Origin: Candidatus Poribacteria bacterium
Lineage (GTDB): Bacteria; Poribacteria; WGA-4E; WGA-3G
Direction of reading: 5' to 3'
NCBI GenBank assembly: GCA_012267415.1
Contig: JAAXGN010000156.1
Span: 1-64,000 of the forward strand
DNA length: 64,000 nt
Shown here in pieces: positions 36,456-45,129 of this stretch. How positions within the stretch are numbered: the first letter of the stretch is position 1; the number at the start of each line of letters is the position of its first letter. The position numbers and the translations under genes are program-made. A model generated the notes under the pieces. The model ran no database searches. It had not been told where the DNA came from and saw nothing but the letters and a program-made list of their open reading frames with translations.

Positions 36456-37430
36456 ATGAGCAGCAATGTTGTTGGAGTAGATATGGGCGGGACAAAGACC
36501 CTCGCCGCTGTCGTTGATGCTGATGGTAATATCCTCAGCACAGCAAAGATACAAACGCAAGCAAAAAGTAAAACATCTGTCGTGATTGACCGGATCGCAG
36601 CATGTATACGAGAAGCGATAGACAAAGCACCCATCGATACCAACTCAATCGAGGCAATCGGAATTGGTGCCCCAGGACCCCTTGACCCAAATACAGGGAT
36701 TGTTATCTTTGCTCCAAATCTCGGTTGGAAAAATGTGCCTCTAAAGACTGAACTTGAAACACGCATAGATATTCCAACCTACGTTGACAATGATGTAAAC
36801 GTAGGAACGCTCGGTGAACACACCTTCGGGGCAGGACGGAGTGTTAAAGATTTAGTCGGTATCTTTGTCGGCACCGGAATTGGCGGTGGCATAATATTAA
36901 ACGGCAAACTGTACCACGGGGCAAGTAAGACAGCTGGTGAAATCGGACATATCATCGTGAAAGCAGGAGGACCTAAGTGCGGATGCGGAAACCGTGGATG
37001 TTTAGAAGCATTAGCAAGCCGTACTGCTATGACAAAAGAATTTAAAAAAGCAATTCAGAAAAAAGGAAAAAAGAGTATCCTCTCAAATCTAACAGGTGGT
37101 GATCTTGGACTAATCCGGAGCGGTGTATTAGCCAAGGCACTCCACAGCAACGACAAACTGACACGGAAAGTTTTTAAAAATACCACAAAATATCTCGGTA
37201 TAGGCATAGGTTCAATTGTGAATTTCTTAAATCCTGAGATGATTGTCCTCGGCGGCGGCGTTGTAGAAGCAGTCGGTGATAAGTTTATAGACGATATACG
37301 TAAAGCTGCTAACAAATACGCATTACCCGATACGTTAAAAGATGTTGAAATTGTCGCAGCACAATTGGGAGATAATGCAGGTGTACTCGGTGCAGCTGCC
37401 CTGGCAAGACAAAGACTCACATCAGGTTAG
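36456..37430 (+). CDS. ROK-family sugar kinase
   Basis: The 324-residue protein is a ROK kinase, likely a glucokinase or a relative that uses ATP or polyphosphate to phosphorylate hexoses. The phosphate loop VGVDMGGTKTLAAV, the catalytic aspartate in VDNDVNVG, the GTGIGGGIILNG loop and the zinc cluster CGCGNRGCLEALAS are all present. The ATG at 36456 follows AAAGGAAAT; the longer frame from 36426 overlaps the ribosome binding site. It lies 43 nt after the CHAD pair. The substrate is not certain, and neighbours do not include a clear sugar pathway. Confidence 0.88.
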   Translation: MSSNVVGVDMGGTKTLAAVVDADGNILSTAKIQTQAKSKTSVVIDRIAACIREAIDKAPIDTNSIEAIGIGAPGPLDPNTGIVIFAPNLGWKNVPLKTELETRIDIPTYVDNDVNVGTLGEHTFGAGRSVKDLVGIFVGTGIGGGIILNGKLYHGASKTAGEIGHIIVKAGGPKCGCGNRGCLEALASRTAMTKEFKKAIQKKGKKSILSNLTGGDLGLIRSGVLAKALHSNDKLTRKVFKNTTKYLGIGIGSIVNFLNPEMIVLGGGVVEAVGDKFIDDIRKAANKYALPDTLKDVEIVAAQLGDNAGVLGAAALARQRLTSG

Positions 37431-37548
37431 TCCTTATCTGTAGGAGCGATCTCCGAATCGCGACCTACAATAGTATATTGACTAAGCGCCAGTCCTTAAT
37501 TTCAGCAATACAAGTCTATCAAAAACATAACTAGCAGGGGGAAGAGTC

Positions 37549-39255
37549 ATGTTAGTTGATGATAACAGAGAAGAGCATCGGATGATAATTTTCGGAAACG
37601 ATAGTCAGCCCGTACAAGAACGGTTAATCGTTGACAACACATGCAACGAAAGCGGGATATTAGCGCAGAAGGTTCATGAAGAATCCTATACCGTGACCTT
37701 ATATGCGTTGCTAAAGGATTATGGTCTCACCCCTGTTTTTCGGATCAAACCGCGTATCCGTTTTCATCGATCTAACTACGACAATCTTTCATCAAGTGCC
37801 CCCCTCCAATATAGCCTTAACGACATCATTCACTTTGCGGAACTTAAACGTGGGACTGTCTTGATGGAAAAAGTTGATGATACCAAGTTGGCGGAAATCC
37901 TTGGTGATGCACCGACAATCGTAGGTATGACTGATGATCCCGCATTACAACTCGTTTCACAACGGGATGTATCCCTCCGCAATCCACCCTTTAAAACGAA
38001 AACAAAGGTCTTCGGTAAAAGTGAGGATGAAGGCGTAGAAGAAGCAGGTATCCCCATCGGATCATTCCTTGATGCGCTTAATCAACCGCAACGCACTGAA
38101 GAAATTTTCAAAAAATTCACACGAGGAAGTGAGTTCGCACACGATTTACGGAAGGCTTTGGAAAACTACGAAGAATACGAATTTCAATTCGGACTCTATT
38201 CACGTTATGAACGTAGAGACTGTGTCTTAGCAGGCGGAGATATTGAAACAAGCGGCTACTATCGCGCGACCTTTGATCCGTGGACCGCCCTCGGATATAT
38301 CCGTCCCAGCGACGATAATCAGCAGTTTCAAATCTTAGCGCATGAACGAGGCACACGCTGGGAACATAAGGTCATGTTGGAATTACTTGATACCGATACA
38401 CTTGAACGACTCGCCACAGAAATACCAGCACTCAGAAGTGAATATCTCATCGGACGCGTCTTATCTAAAAGCCAGACTGCATTGACACGCCTTGCACAAC
38501 TCCGCAAATCACAACTTAACCTCACACCAGACTTGGAAACAGGATATACACTTCAGTTAGAGATACATATCCCTGAAAAGCGATTCTCTGTGATTGATCA
38601 CCGAAAGAAATTACGGGCGGTTTTCAATGGGAACGGAGATTATCGGCTACACCCACTAAACGGAGAGTTCGTTGAAGAACATCTGAACTTAGCGAAAGGT
38701 CAACGAAACGGTGTTGTATGGACGCTTGATAACGTTGATTTACTAACAGGTCCTCCCCCGTTGAATGCCAAAATTAATGACTGTAATGCGGGAGCTGTGA
38801 TAAGAAAAACCTTAAATCAGAACAAATTTGTAGTCCGTTCTGCAAAAGAACTACGGGAACGTTTACCCAAAAACGGGTTTGAAAAGTGCTGGAACGAATC
38901 TATTGACAAAGGTGGGTATACCGTATTGAATCACACAACCGGCAGAGTCTATGCAGTGAGTTATGGACGGCAGATAACAGGCAATATTCGTCAAGGTGCA
39001 ATTAGAAAAGAGGACATGGAACACTTTCTCTCAATTGAATACTTAGGGATAGACCCATCACGAGCAGAGACTTCATACTTTGAAGTTAAGACTGGTTTTG
39101 GCTCAACAGAAGCACAACAAGGGTTCTTTGACAAACTTTTTAGAAGAGAACCTGTCCCACCATACTATAGTCAACTCATGCAGACAGAGGCACAAGTTAT
39201 TGAAGAGATGAAAACACTGGCACGGCATTGTAAAGTCAAGTTGAAGATCCCGTAG
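37549..39255 (+). CDS. Uncharacterised protein, possible VTC/triphosphate-tunnel-like domain
   Basis: I do not recognise this 568-residue protein firmly. The N-terminal 110 residues look like a modified beta-rich module. The middle (about 210-330) has alternating charged strands ending in WEHKVMLELLDTD and then YLIGRVLSKSQTALTRL, which recalls the E-x-K and SKY endings of VTC/CYTH triphosphate-tunnel domains, but the full E-x-E-x-K set is not evident. The C-terminal 180 residues are unassigned. It lies 118 nt downstream of the ROK kinase and about 1.1 kb downstream of the CHAD pair, which would fit a polyphosphate theme. That is a guess. No signal peptide. Confidence 0.35.
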   Translation: MLVDDNREEHRMIIFGNDSQPVQERLIVDNTCNESGILAQKVHEESYTVTLYALLKDYGLTPVFRIKPRIRFHRSNYDNLSSSAPLQYSLNDIIHFAELKRGTVLMEKVDDTKLAEILGDAPTIVGMTDDPALQLVSQRDVSLRNPPFKTKTKVFGKSEDEGVEEAGIPIGSFLDALNQPQRTEEIFKKFTRGSEFAHDLRKALENYEEYEFQFGLYSRYERRDCVLAGGDIETSGYYRATFDPWTALGYIRPSDDNQQFQILAHERGTRWEHKVMLELLDTDTLERLATEIPALRSEYLIGRVLSKSQTALTRLAQLRKSQLNLTPDLETGYTLQLEIHIPEKRFSVIDHRKKLRAVFNGNGDYRLHPLNGEFVEEHLNLAKGQRNGVVWTLDNVDLLTGPPPLNAKINDCNAGAVIRKTLNQNKFVVRSAKELRERLPKNGFEKCWNESIDKGGYTVLNHTTGRVYAVSYGRQITGNIRQGAIRKEDMEHFLSIEYLGIDPSRAETSYFEVKTGFGSTEAQQGFFDKLFRREPVPPYYSQLMQTEAQVIEEMKTLARHCKVKLKIP

Positions 39256-39271
39256 ATATTTAGATTTGACA

Positions 39272-39300
39272 TTGAAATATTTGGTGAGATACGCTATGAT
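39272..39300 (+). promoter_or_regulatory. Sigma70-type promoter of the ATPase-TOPRIM cassette
   Basis: TTGAAA (39272-39277), a 17-nt spacer and TATGAT (39295-39300) lie 77 nt before the first ATPase gene. Confidence 0.6.
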
Positions 39301-39376
39301 GTTTTTAAATCTATTTTTTCAGTATGGTTCTCTTACGTAACGACTTTATATATCAAAGAAAGAAGAGGAAAGATAT

Positions 39377-40423
39377 ATGATACAAAGTCTTAAAGTTAAG
39401 AGGCTGAATGACCGTTTTGATTACGACCTTGAATTCAACGAAGACATGAACATCATTACCGGACAGAACGGATCCGGCAAAACAACCTTGCTAAAGTTAA
39501 TTTGGTATTTGACCAGTGGTAATCTTCATAGGATTATTCCTGAAATTTCACTTACGTCAGTTCAAATTTGCACAAGTGAGTTTGATTTGTCTCTGCAGCC
39601 GAATGATAACGAAGTTCAACTTAAATGGTATTTTGATAGCGGTAGTAAAGGGCAAGAGTCGTTCCCTATCGATGATAGACAAATAGATGATCAAAAGGCA
39701 CAGCACGCTATTATTGAATCTGTTAAAAAATTTTTTTGGAAAAAAAGTACAGTTCTTCAACAAATAGGTGTGCTAAATATGCTTAATAAAAAAATAGCAG
39801 AAATTATGCCTGGCAGTTTATTCTTTTCGACCTTTGGAAAATTTGAAGGCACCTACACTGCTGAACCAACAATGATGCGTCTTCAAGAGGTATTATCAGA
39901 ATTTGCAGAAGCATTATCAGTTGGTCAGCATAAGTTTATGCCCGAGATTTTAACGGATGATCTAACTGAACTGCTAAAGCAAAAATACATTGTTATTCAG
40001 AATGATATAGATCCAGCTGATGATAAACGGCAGACGTTTGTTGATCGTTGGGAGTTGTTGGATGAAATGGTTGAAGATTTTTATGGCAAGAAGTATGGTG
40101 GAATTCGGATTTTAGAAGACATTATTCTTGGGAAAAATCACAATACTGAGAATCTTGGTTTTATACCCTTCAACAACCTTTCCTTCGGAGAAAGGCGATC
40201 ATTAGGTTTTTTGTACTACAATGCTTTTAGTGACGCAAGAACAATCTTTATCAATGAATTGGAATCAAGTCTGAACCATGTCTTGCAAAGGCAGTTACCT
40301 CTTATTCTAAAACGTATGGGAACAGAAAAGCAGATTTTCCTTACAACAAGGTCACCTTCCATTTTTAAACGTGTTCCTGAAAAAACAATTGAATTGAGGA
40401 ATAGTGAGCAATCTAAATCTTAA
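39377..40423 (+). CDS. AAA15-type ATPase with degraded Walker B and H-loop
   Basis: The 348-residue protein is an ABC/SMC-like AAA15 ATPase of the AriA/OLD kind. Walker A is intact (GQNGSGKTT, K35) and the signature LSFGER is near residue 270. The Walker B site reads INELE where family members have IDEPE, so the magnesium aspartate is asparagine (N293), and the H-loop histidine is arginine (R325 in TTRSPS). It can probably bind ATP but not hydrolyse it well. The paralogue 120 nt downstream has both residues. The start follows AGAGGAAAG. It is the first gene of the PARIS-like cassette. Confidence 0.82.
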   Translation: MIQSLKVKRLNDRFDYDLEFNEDMNIITGQNGSGKTTLLKLIWYLTSGNLHRIIPEISLTSVQICTSEFDLSLQPNDNEVQLKWYFDSGSKGQESFPIDDRQIDDQKAQHAIIESVKKFFWKKSTVLQQIGVLNMLNKKIAEIMPGSLFFSTFGKFEGTYTAEPTMMRLQEVLSEFAEALSVGQHKFMPEILTDDLTELLKQKYIVIQNDIDPADDKRQTFVDRWELLDEMVEDFYGKKYGGIRILEDIILGKNHNTENLGFIPFNNLSFGERRSLGFLYYNAFSDARTIFINELESSLNHVLQRQLPLILKRMGTEKQIFLTTRSPSIFKRVPEKTIELRNSEQSKS

Positions 40424-40500
40424 TAAAAAAATCTTGCTACCTGATATACTTTGACGCGAAACATTTCTAATTTACTGATACGAAGACAATGGTACGCTAT

Positions 40501-40526
40501 AGATGTTTCAAGTTTCTGAAACATCT
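40501..40526. promoter_or_regulatory. Perfect inverted repeat before the second ATPase
   Basis: AGATGTTTCA (40501-40510) and TGAAACATCT (40517-40526) form a perfect 10-bp stem with a 6-nt loop. It abuts the ribosome binding site AAAGGAG for the gene at 40544. It could be an operator or a translational control hairpin; a plain terminator is less likely because no T-run follows. Confidence 0.5.
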
Positions 40527-40543
40527 GAAAGGAGATATAACGT

Positions 40544-41530
40544 ATGATACACAATCTTGAAGTAAAAGGACTTAATAGACGATTTGATTACGGTTTTGAG
40601 TTCAAAGACTATATGAACCTTTTTACTGGAATGATTGGGACTGGGAAAACAACACTACTAAAACTCATTTGGTTTCTGACTAGCGGTAACTTACACCATG
40701 CTATTTCAGAAATCCCGTTCCAGTCTGTTTCAATTAGTACCTCTGAGTTTTTTCTGTCCATAAAACATACTGATTCCGATCAATACGAATTTACTTATCA
40801 GTTCATTCAAAAAGAATCTCAGGGAAAATTCGAGCTGGACCTTAATAAAAAGGATATGCAGGATCATGAGACACTTAATAAACAGATCGCATCGGTGATG
40901 GAAAGTAGCCTATTCTTCCCAACCTTCAGAAGAATCGAAAGGCATCTTCCAGAGGTTTCAGAATCTCTTTCACAACTTGCTGAAGACTTATCAGTTGAAG
41001 GGCATAGACTCATCATGGCAGTTTCAACTTTTGATATAATTGATATGTTATCAGGAATACATGCAAGACTTGAGAATAAAAATCAAGTTGATAATGAACC
41101 TGAAACGCGTGATCAATTTTGGATGTCTTTAATTGATTTTGACAGTGAAACCTTGCGTGAACGGTGGAACCTTTTAAACCAATTAGTTGAGGAGATTTAT
41201 ACTTCTTATAAAGGAGTTCGTATTACAGAAGACATTGTACTTGGGGGAGGCAAGAGCGAGGATGGCAAAAGTGAGGGTAGTGATCCTATACATTCCTCAC
41301 ACCTTTCTTCTGGTGAAAAGCAATTGCTGGGTTTCTTGTGCTATAATGAATTTATCGAATCAAAAACGATATTTATTGATGAACCAGAATTGAGTCTTCA
41401 TCCGGATTGGCAGAGAATGTTAATTCCCCTGCTGCAGTACAAAGAAACAGAAAAACAGTTTTTCATTGCTTCACATAGTCCTTACATCGGTTCTAGGTAT
41501 GAAGATCATAGGTTTAAGTTAGAAATTTAG
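40544..41530 (+). CDS. AAA15-type ATPase with intact catalytic motifs (AriA-like)
   Basis: The 328-residue protein is a paralogue of the preceding ATPase, with the same MI.xLEVKxLNxRFDY start. Walker A is GMIGTGKTT, the signature is LSSGEKQLLGFL, Walker B is IDEPELS (D279, E280) and the H-loop is ASHSPY (H311), all intact. In PARIS systems a related ATPase (AriA) holds a TOPRIM nuclease (AriB) until a phage trigger is sensed. The DUF4435/TOPRIM gene follows 28 nt downstream, matching that order. It is shorter than typical AriA, so the pair should be called PARIS-like only. Confidence 0.85.
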   Translation: MIHNLEVKGLNRRFDYGFEFKDYMNLFTGMIGTGKTTLLKLIWFLTSGNLHHAISEIPFQSVSISTSEFFLSIKHTDSDQYEFTYQFIQKESQGKFELDLNKKDMQDHETLNKQIASVMESSLFFPTFRRIERHLPEVSESLSQLAEDLSVEGHRLIMAVSTFDIIDMLSGIHARLENKNQVDNEPETRDQFWMSLIDFDSETLRERWNLLNQLVEEIYTSYKGVRITEDIVLGGGKSEDGKSEGSDPIHSSHLSSGEKQLLGFLCYNEFIESKTIFIDEPELSLHPDWQRMLIPLLQYKETEKQFFIASHSPYIGSRYEDHRFKLEI

Positions 41531-41558
41531 AAAGAAAAAACTGAGGAGGTTTAAATTG

Positions 41559-42326
41559 ATGTCACTTTTTGATAAAGTTAAAGAGGAGGTGGGTTTTGGT
41601 AAAGAATTTGACCCAGTGGGTTCTCTTATCTATAGCCTGAAGACTGATTCTGAATTGCCAACTCTCGTAGTAGAAGGACCCCATGATGAGGCAATTTACA
41701 GATGGATAGAGAGATGCCTTAATGAAGATGAGTCTGAGAGGCTAAATAAGAAAATAAATATACAACCTGTTGGGAACAGGGATAATGTAATAGAGATTTA
41801 TAAAAGAAAACAAGAGTTTGAATCTCGGGTACCCGTTGCTTTTATGGCAGATCTGGACATGTGGGTTTTTGACACTCGCGATAGTGGAGGCCCAAATTTA
41901 TATCCAGATATTATTTGGACGAGCGGATATAGTCTTGAAAATGACTTATACTCCGATGGTAATCCAGAGAACAATATTATAGATGCCAAATACCAAAAAA
42001 AGCATCAAGAAGCACTAAAAGAAGTTATCGTTGAGTTTGCAAATACAGTCGCGCTCTGGAGAGCATCTGGAAAGGAACCAAGTGGTGAAGAGATAGAAAA
42101 ATGCTATAATAAAATAAAGAAGGACTATAAACTTAAACTTCGAGGTAAGACTCTTTTTAAGGTATTAGATAAGTTTTGTAGTGCCCGTAACCATTTGGAA
42201 CTTTGCAAAGATGTATTTGACACAATTGAATTAGATAAAGGCAAACCCCCATTGCTGAGTAAATTGATATTGAATATACAGCAAAAAATTAAGGAAAGCA
42301 AAAGTTATAAACGAAGAGTATCCTAG
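41559..42326 (+). CDS. DUF4435/TOPRIM nuclease-type protein (AriB-like)
   Basis: The 255-residue protein has the TOPRIM fold as in DUF4435. Motif 1 is LVVEGPHDE with E39, motif 2 is MADLDMW with D98 and D100 (the DxD pair), and the conserved segment GYSLENDLYSDG follows. These acidic residues bind metal in OLD and AriB nucleases, so it should be catalytically competent. Translation starts at the ATG at 41559 behind GGAGG; the TTG at 41556 is rejected. It lies 28 nt after the intact ATPase. The predicted role is the effector that cuts nucleic acid, probably tRNA or DNA, after release by the ATPase. Confidence 0.82.
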   Translation: MSLFDKVKEEVGFGKEFDPVGSLIYSLKTDSELPTLVVEGPHDEAIYRWIERCLNEDESERLNKKINIQPVGNRDNVIEIYKRKQEFESRVPVAFMADLDMWVFDTRDSGGPNLYPDIIWTSGYSLENDLYSDGNPENNIIDAKYQKKHQEALKEVIVEFANTVALWRASGKEPSGEEIEKCYNKIKKDYKLKLRGKTLFKVLDKFCSARNHLELCKDVFDTIELDKGKPPLLSKLILNIQQKIKESKSYKRRVS

Positions 42327-42555
42327 CCAAGGGGTACTATCTAAATCGTTGTATACCCATTAAAAGTAACAGCTTGACCCAATACTAGCAGACTGTCCAT
42401 TCTTATTTTCAGGTTGGGTAGAGCTTGCGAAACCCGAAATAATAGACACAATCAATACCTGTCAGGTTTCATTCTCAACCGACCTACAATGTAAAAGTAG
42501 ACAATCCACTAGATGTCTTGTAAAATTTCTTGAGGGATTGATTTGAGAGGAATCT
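42327..42555. other. Spacer inside the cassette
   Basis: 229 nt with no gene. It holds GGGTAGAGCTTGCGAAACCCG near 42417, a palindromic intergenic motif related to one near 27384. A segment at 42356-42375 (ATACCCATTAAAAGTAACAG) resembles one at 27199-27218. No clear promoter is visible. Confidence 0.4.
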
Positions 42556-44820
42556 ATGTCCTTACTAGAGAAGATTAGATCCGAAATGGACGAAATTGAT
42601 GAAGTTGACGAATTAGTTGCCCTTCTAAGTATCTCTCAACTTCCAACCATTGTTGTAGAAGATAATAGTGATGTGCGCATCTATAGTCGGTGGATAGGAC
42701 AACGCTTATTCGGCACATACAATGTGGATGTCCTGGCTGCAAGTGGGAGAGAAAATCTGCTCAATCTTTATGAGAGGAAAAGGGAATTTGCACATTTGCC
42801 CGTTGCCTTTGTCGCTAATCGAGGCATGTGGTTGTTCCCCGAGATTCCTGGAAACAAGATTCCTAAAAACTATGCGGCTATTATTTTAACAGAGGGATAT
42901 AGTATTGAAAACGATATATACTCAAAAGGCGAAATAGAAAACTTGATACATTCCGACGAAAACAGAAAATCACAATTTGGGTCAGTCAAACGATCAATTA
43001 TCACATGGTTCGCATCTGAGGTAGCAAAATCCCAAGAAGGGATTATTCCAAATTTAGACGAGCTTGTTCCAAAAGGGCAGACAGAACTTGACAAATCTTT
43101 CCATATAAAACTTGGTTTTGTCCAATCCGACATAATTGATGGTATAAGAGCTGGATATCGTTTAAAACTTCCTGGGAAACTTCTTTTTCAAATGGTAGCC
43201 CGTTTTTCTGAAATTTCCCTTGATGGATTGTATAACACCGCCCTTGTAAACTACGAGGCAGAACCACGAGAATTGATAGAAAAAATCAGGAGAAATCTTG
43301 GCGTACAAAGATCAGTATCTTCTCAGGAAATACAGCCTGAGTCTAAAAAACAAAACCATGTTACGTTCATATTGCCAAGGAGAACTTCAAATAAAGTCCT
43401 ATTGAATAAGAAACTAACACCAATAGCAGATTCTTTCGTAGATGATTTTGTTGAAGTACTAAAGCACACCGAAACACCAACCGTTGTCGTTGAGGGAAAA
43501 GACAGCGCGTATATTATTACGGGGTTAATAGAACAGTATAAGGAACAGTATGAGGTAAGCGTACAACATATATCTGGCAAAAATAGACTGCTGTCAGTTT
43601 ATGATAGAAGAAATGAATTCGCTCATAAAACTCCGGTCGCTTTCGTGGCAAATCAAGAAATGTGGCTATTCAGCGAAATCCCAGAATCTTATTTAGATAT
43701 AATCTGGACAGAAGGATATAGCCTGGAGAATGACTTATATACAGATGGAAATTTAGAAAACTTGATTGATCCCCATGAAAGATGGAAACATCAACAAGTA
43801 CTAAATGCTACTATAAAATGGTTTGCCTTTGAAGTCGAAGAGTTTTTGGGTGGTAAACTCTTAGATAAAGATAAGGATGTTGATAAAAATGAAGATGTCA
43901 GGTTATTGGACAATATTGTTCTCCCAGGACAACTTGAATTAAATAAGAAGTTTTGCGAAAGTTATGGTTTTTATGAACCTCAAGCAGAGCGTGTTCAGGA
44001 AATAAGAAAGGCATATAAACGTGCACTCCCAGGAAAATTCCTTTTGCAAATATTAGAGCGTTTTTTAAATACCCGAGGCCGCAGTTTTAATTATAACGTT
44101 AACGTTCAGGATCTGTACGATATTGTGCTAATGGTACCGGAAGTCAAAGTCGGGGACACAATTAAGGCAAAAATACTAAAAAAAGACGGCCCCAAAGTTA
44201 CCGTACAACCCACGACTGAACAGCCATCATATAATCTAATACAACGGATATACCAAACTCTCAAACTAACGAGTGAAGAGATTACCTTTGAGCGTCGGCA
44301 GTATCCTGGGCAAGTAGGTGATGAACATGAAGTGATAGTGATATCTGTTGATAGAGGGAAAGTTAAGGAGGTACTCCCTTTACAACACGAAGTCAAAGTT
44401 GGAGACATAATTAAGGCAAAGATTCTTAAAAAAGATGGTATCAAAGTTACCGTACAGTTGATAACCGCTAATAAGGAAGAGATTACCTTTGAGCAACCTT
44501 ATTATCCTGTGCAAGTAGGTAATGAGCATAAAATGAAGGTGATATCTGTTGATAGGGGGAGAGTTAAGGAGGTACTCCCTTTACAACGCGAAGTCAAAAT
44601 TAGAGACATAAACAAAGTTGGAGACAAAATTAATGCAAAGATACTAAAAAAGGACGGTTTCCAGGTTACCGTACAACTAAAGACAGATAATAATGAAGAG
44701 ATTGTTTTTGAACATCCTTACTTTCCAGGCCAAGTTGGGGAGGAAATAAAAATGAGGGTGGATTCAGTTGATAATAACACTAAGAAAGTTATCAAGGCAA
44801 CTTTTAAAGGTCTCAAATAA
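42556..44820 (+). CDS. Tandem double DUF4435/TOPRIM protein lacking the DxD motifs, with OB-like repeats
   Basis: The 754-residue protein has two full DUF4435 copies. Copy 1 has E35 in VVVEDNSD, then VANRGMW where the partner protein has MADLDMW, so the DxD aspartates are N88 and G90. Copy 2 has E313 in VVEGKD and VANQEMW, so N366 and E368 replace the aspartates. Both keep the GYS(I/L)END segment. From about residue 530 three repeats of 65-80 residues follow, each with VGD.IKAKILKKDG..VTVQ, then EEI.FE..Y(Y/F)P.QVG, then VDSV or VISVDRG. These look like TRAM/S1-type OB folds and may bind nucleic acid. This looks like an inactive, sensing or blocking paralogue of the TOPRIM effector. Confidence 0.8.
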   Translation: MSLLEKIRSEMDEIDEVDELVALLSISQLPTIVVEDNSDVRIYSRWIGQRLFGTYNVDVLAASGRENLLNLYERKREFAHLPVAFVANRGMWLFPEIPGNKIPKNYAAIILTEGYSIENDIYSKGEIENLIHSDENRKSQFGSVKRSIITWFASEVAKSQEGIIPNLDELVPKGQTELDKSFHIKLGFVQSDIIDGIRAGYRLKLPGKLLFQMVARFSEISLDGLYNTALVNYEAEPRELIEKIRRNLGVQRSVSSQEIQPESKKQNHVTFILPRRTSNKVLLNKKLTPIADSFVDDFVEVLKHTETPTVVVEGKDSAYIITGLIEQYKEQYEVSVQHISGKNRLLSVYDRRNEFAHKTPVAFVANQEMWLFSEIPESYLDIIWTEGYSLENDLYTDGNLENLIDPHERWKHQQVLNATIKWFAFEVEEFLGGKLLDKDKDVDKNEDVRLLDNIVLPGQLELNKKFCESYGFYEPQAERVQEIRKAYKRALPGKFLLQILERFLNTRGRSFNYNVNVQDLYDIVLMVPEVKVGDTIKAKILKKDGPKVTVQPTTEQPSYNLIQRIYQTLKLTSEEITFERRQYPGQVGDEHEVIVISVDRGKVKEVLPLQHEVKVGDIIKAKILKKDGIKVTVQLITANKEEITFEQPYYPVQVGNEHKMKVISVDRGRVKEVLPLQREVKIRDINKVGDKINAKILKKDGFQVTVQLKTDNNEEIVFEHPYFPGQVGEEIKMRVDSVDNNTKKVIKATFKGLK
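44138..44810 (+). repeat. Three in-frame repeats encoding OB-like domains
   Basis: The nucleotide text around GAAGTCAAAGT(C/T)GG(G/A)GACA(C/T)AATT recurs at about 44140, 44390 and 44600, with conserved downstream AAAAAGA(C/T)GG and GTTACCGTACA. The third copy carries an extra 18 nt near its start. The DNA identity is high enough to suggest recent internal duplication. Confidence 0.7.
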
Positions 44821-44925
44821 ACCGATAAAGGTCTCGAAAGTCCTTATCACAAGTACCGCAGGTTAAATTGCTAGATGGATGCTGCCCGATTTCCGTGAAC
44901 ATCACAAAATAAGAGGTGAAGATAC

Positions 44926-45124
44926 ATGATACGATACCTTGAAGTTAAGGAACTTAATAATAAACTTACCCAACCATTGAGTTCAATGAGGATCTAAATG
45001 TTTTTACTGGACCTATCGGATCTGGTAAAACAACATTGCTGAAGTTAATATGGTACCTTATCAGTGGACATCTTGAGCAAATTCTGTCTGAAATTCCGTT
45101 CTTCTCTTTCAAAGGATACATCTA
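44926..45124 (+). pseudogene. Truncated, frameshifted third ATPase of the cassette
   Basis: A start region reading MIRYLEVKELNNKL matches the N termini of the two ATPases, then a small deletion shifts the frame. In the next frame FEFNEDLNVFTG and an intact Walker A (GPIGSGKTT) continue to about 45110, where similarity ends with ILSEIPF. The ATPase-derived frame stops at 45124 (TAA), 6 nt before the GTG of the following epimerase gene. So a third ATPase existed or was being duplicated and was cut at the edge of the next gene. Confidence 0.85.
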
Positions 45125-45129
45125 AAACA

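Noticed and set aside
39377..42326. Canonical PARIS system
   Set aside because: The ATPases are shorter than typical AriA and there are extra inactive paralogues, so I call it PARIS-like only.
45064..45129. Longer N terminus for the epimerase
   Set aside because: These codons are out-of-frame ATPase-pseudogene sequence; family similarity begins at the GTG at 45130.
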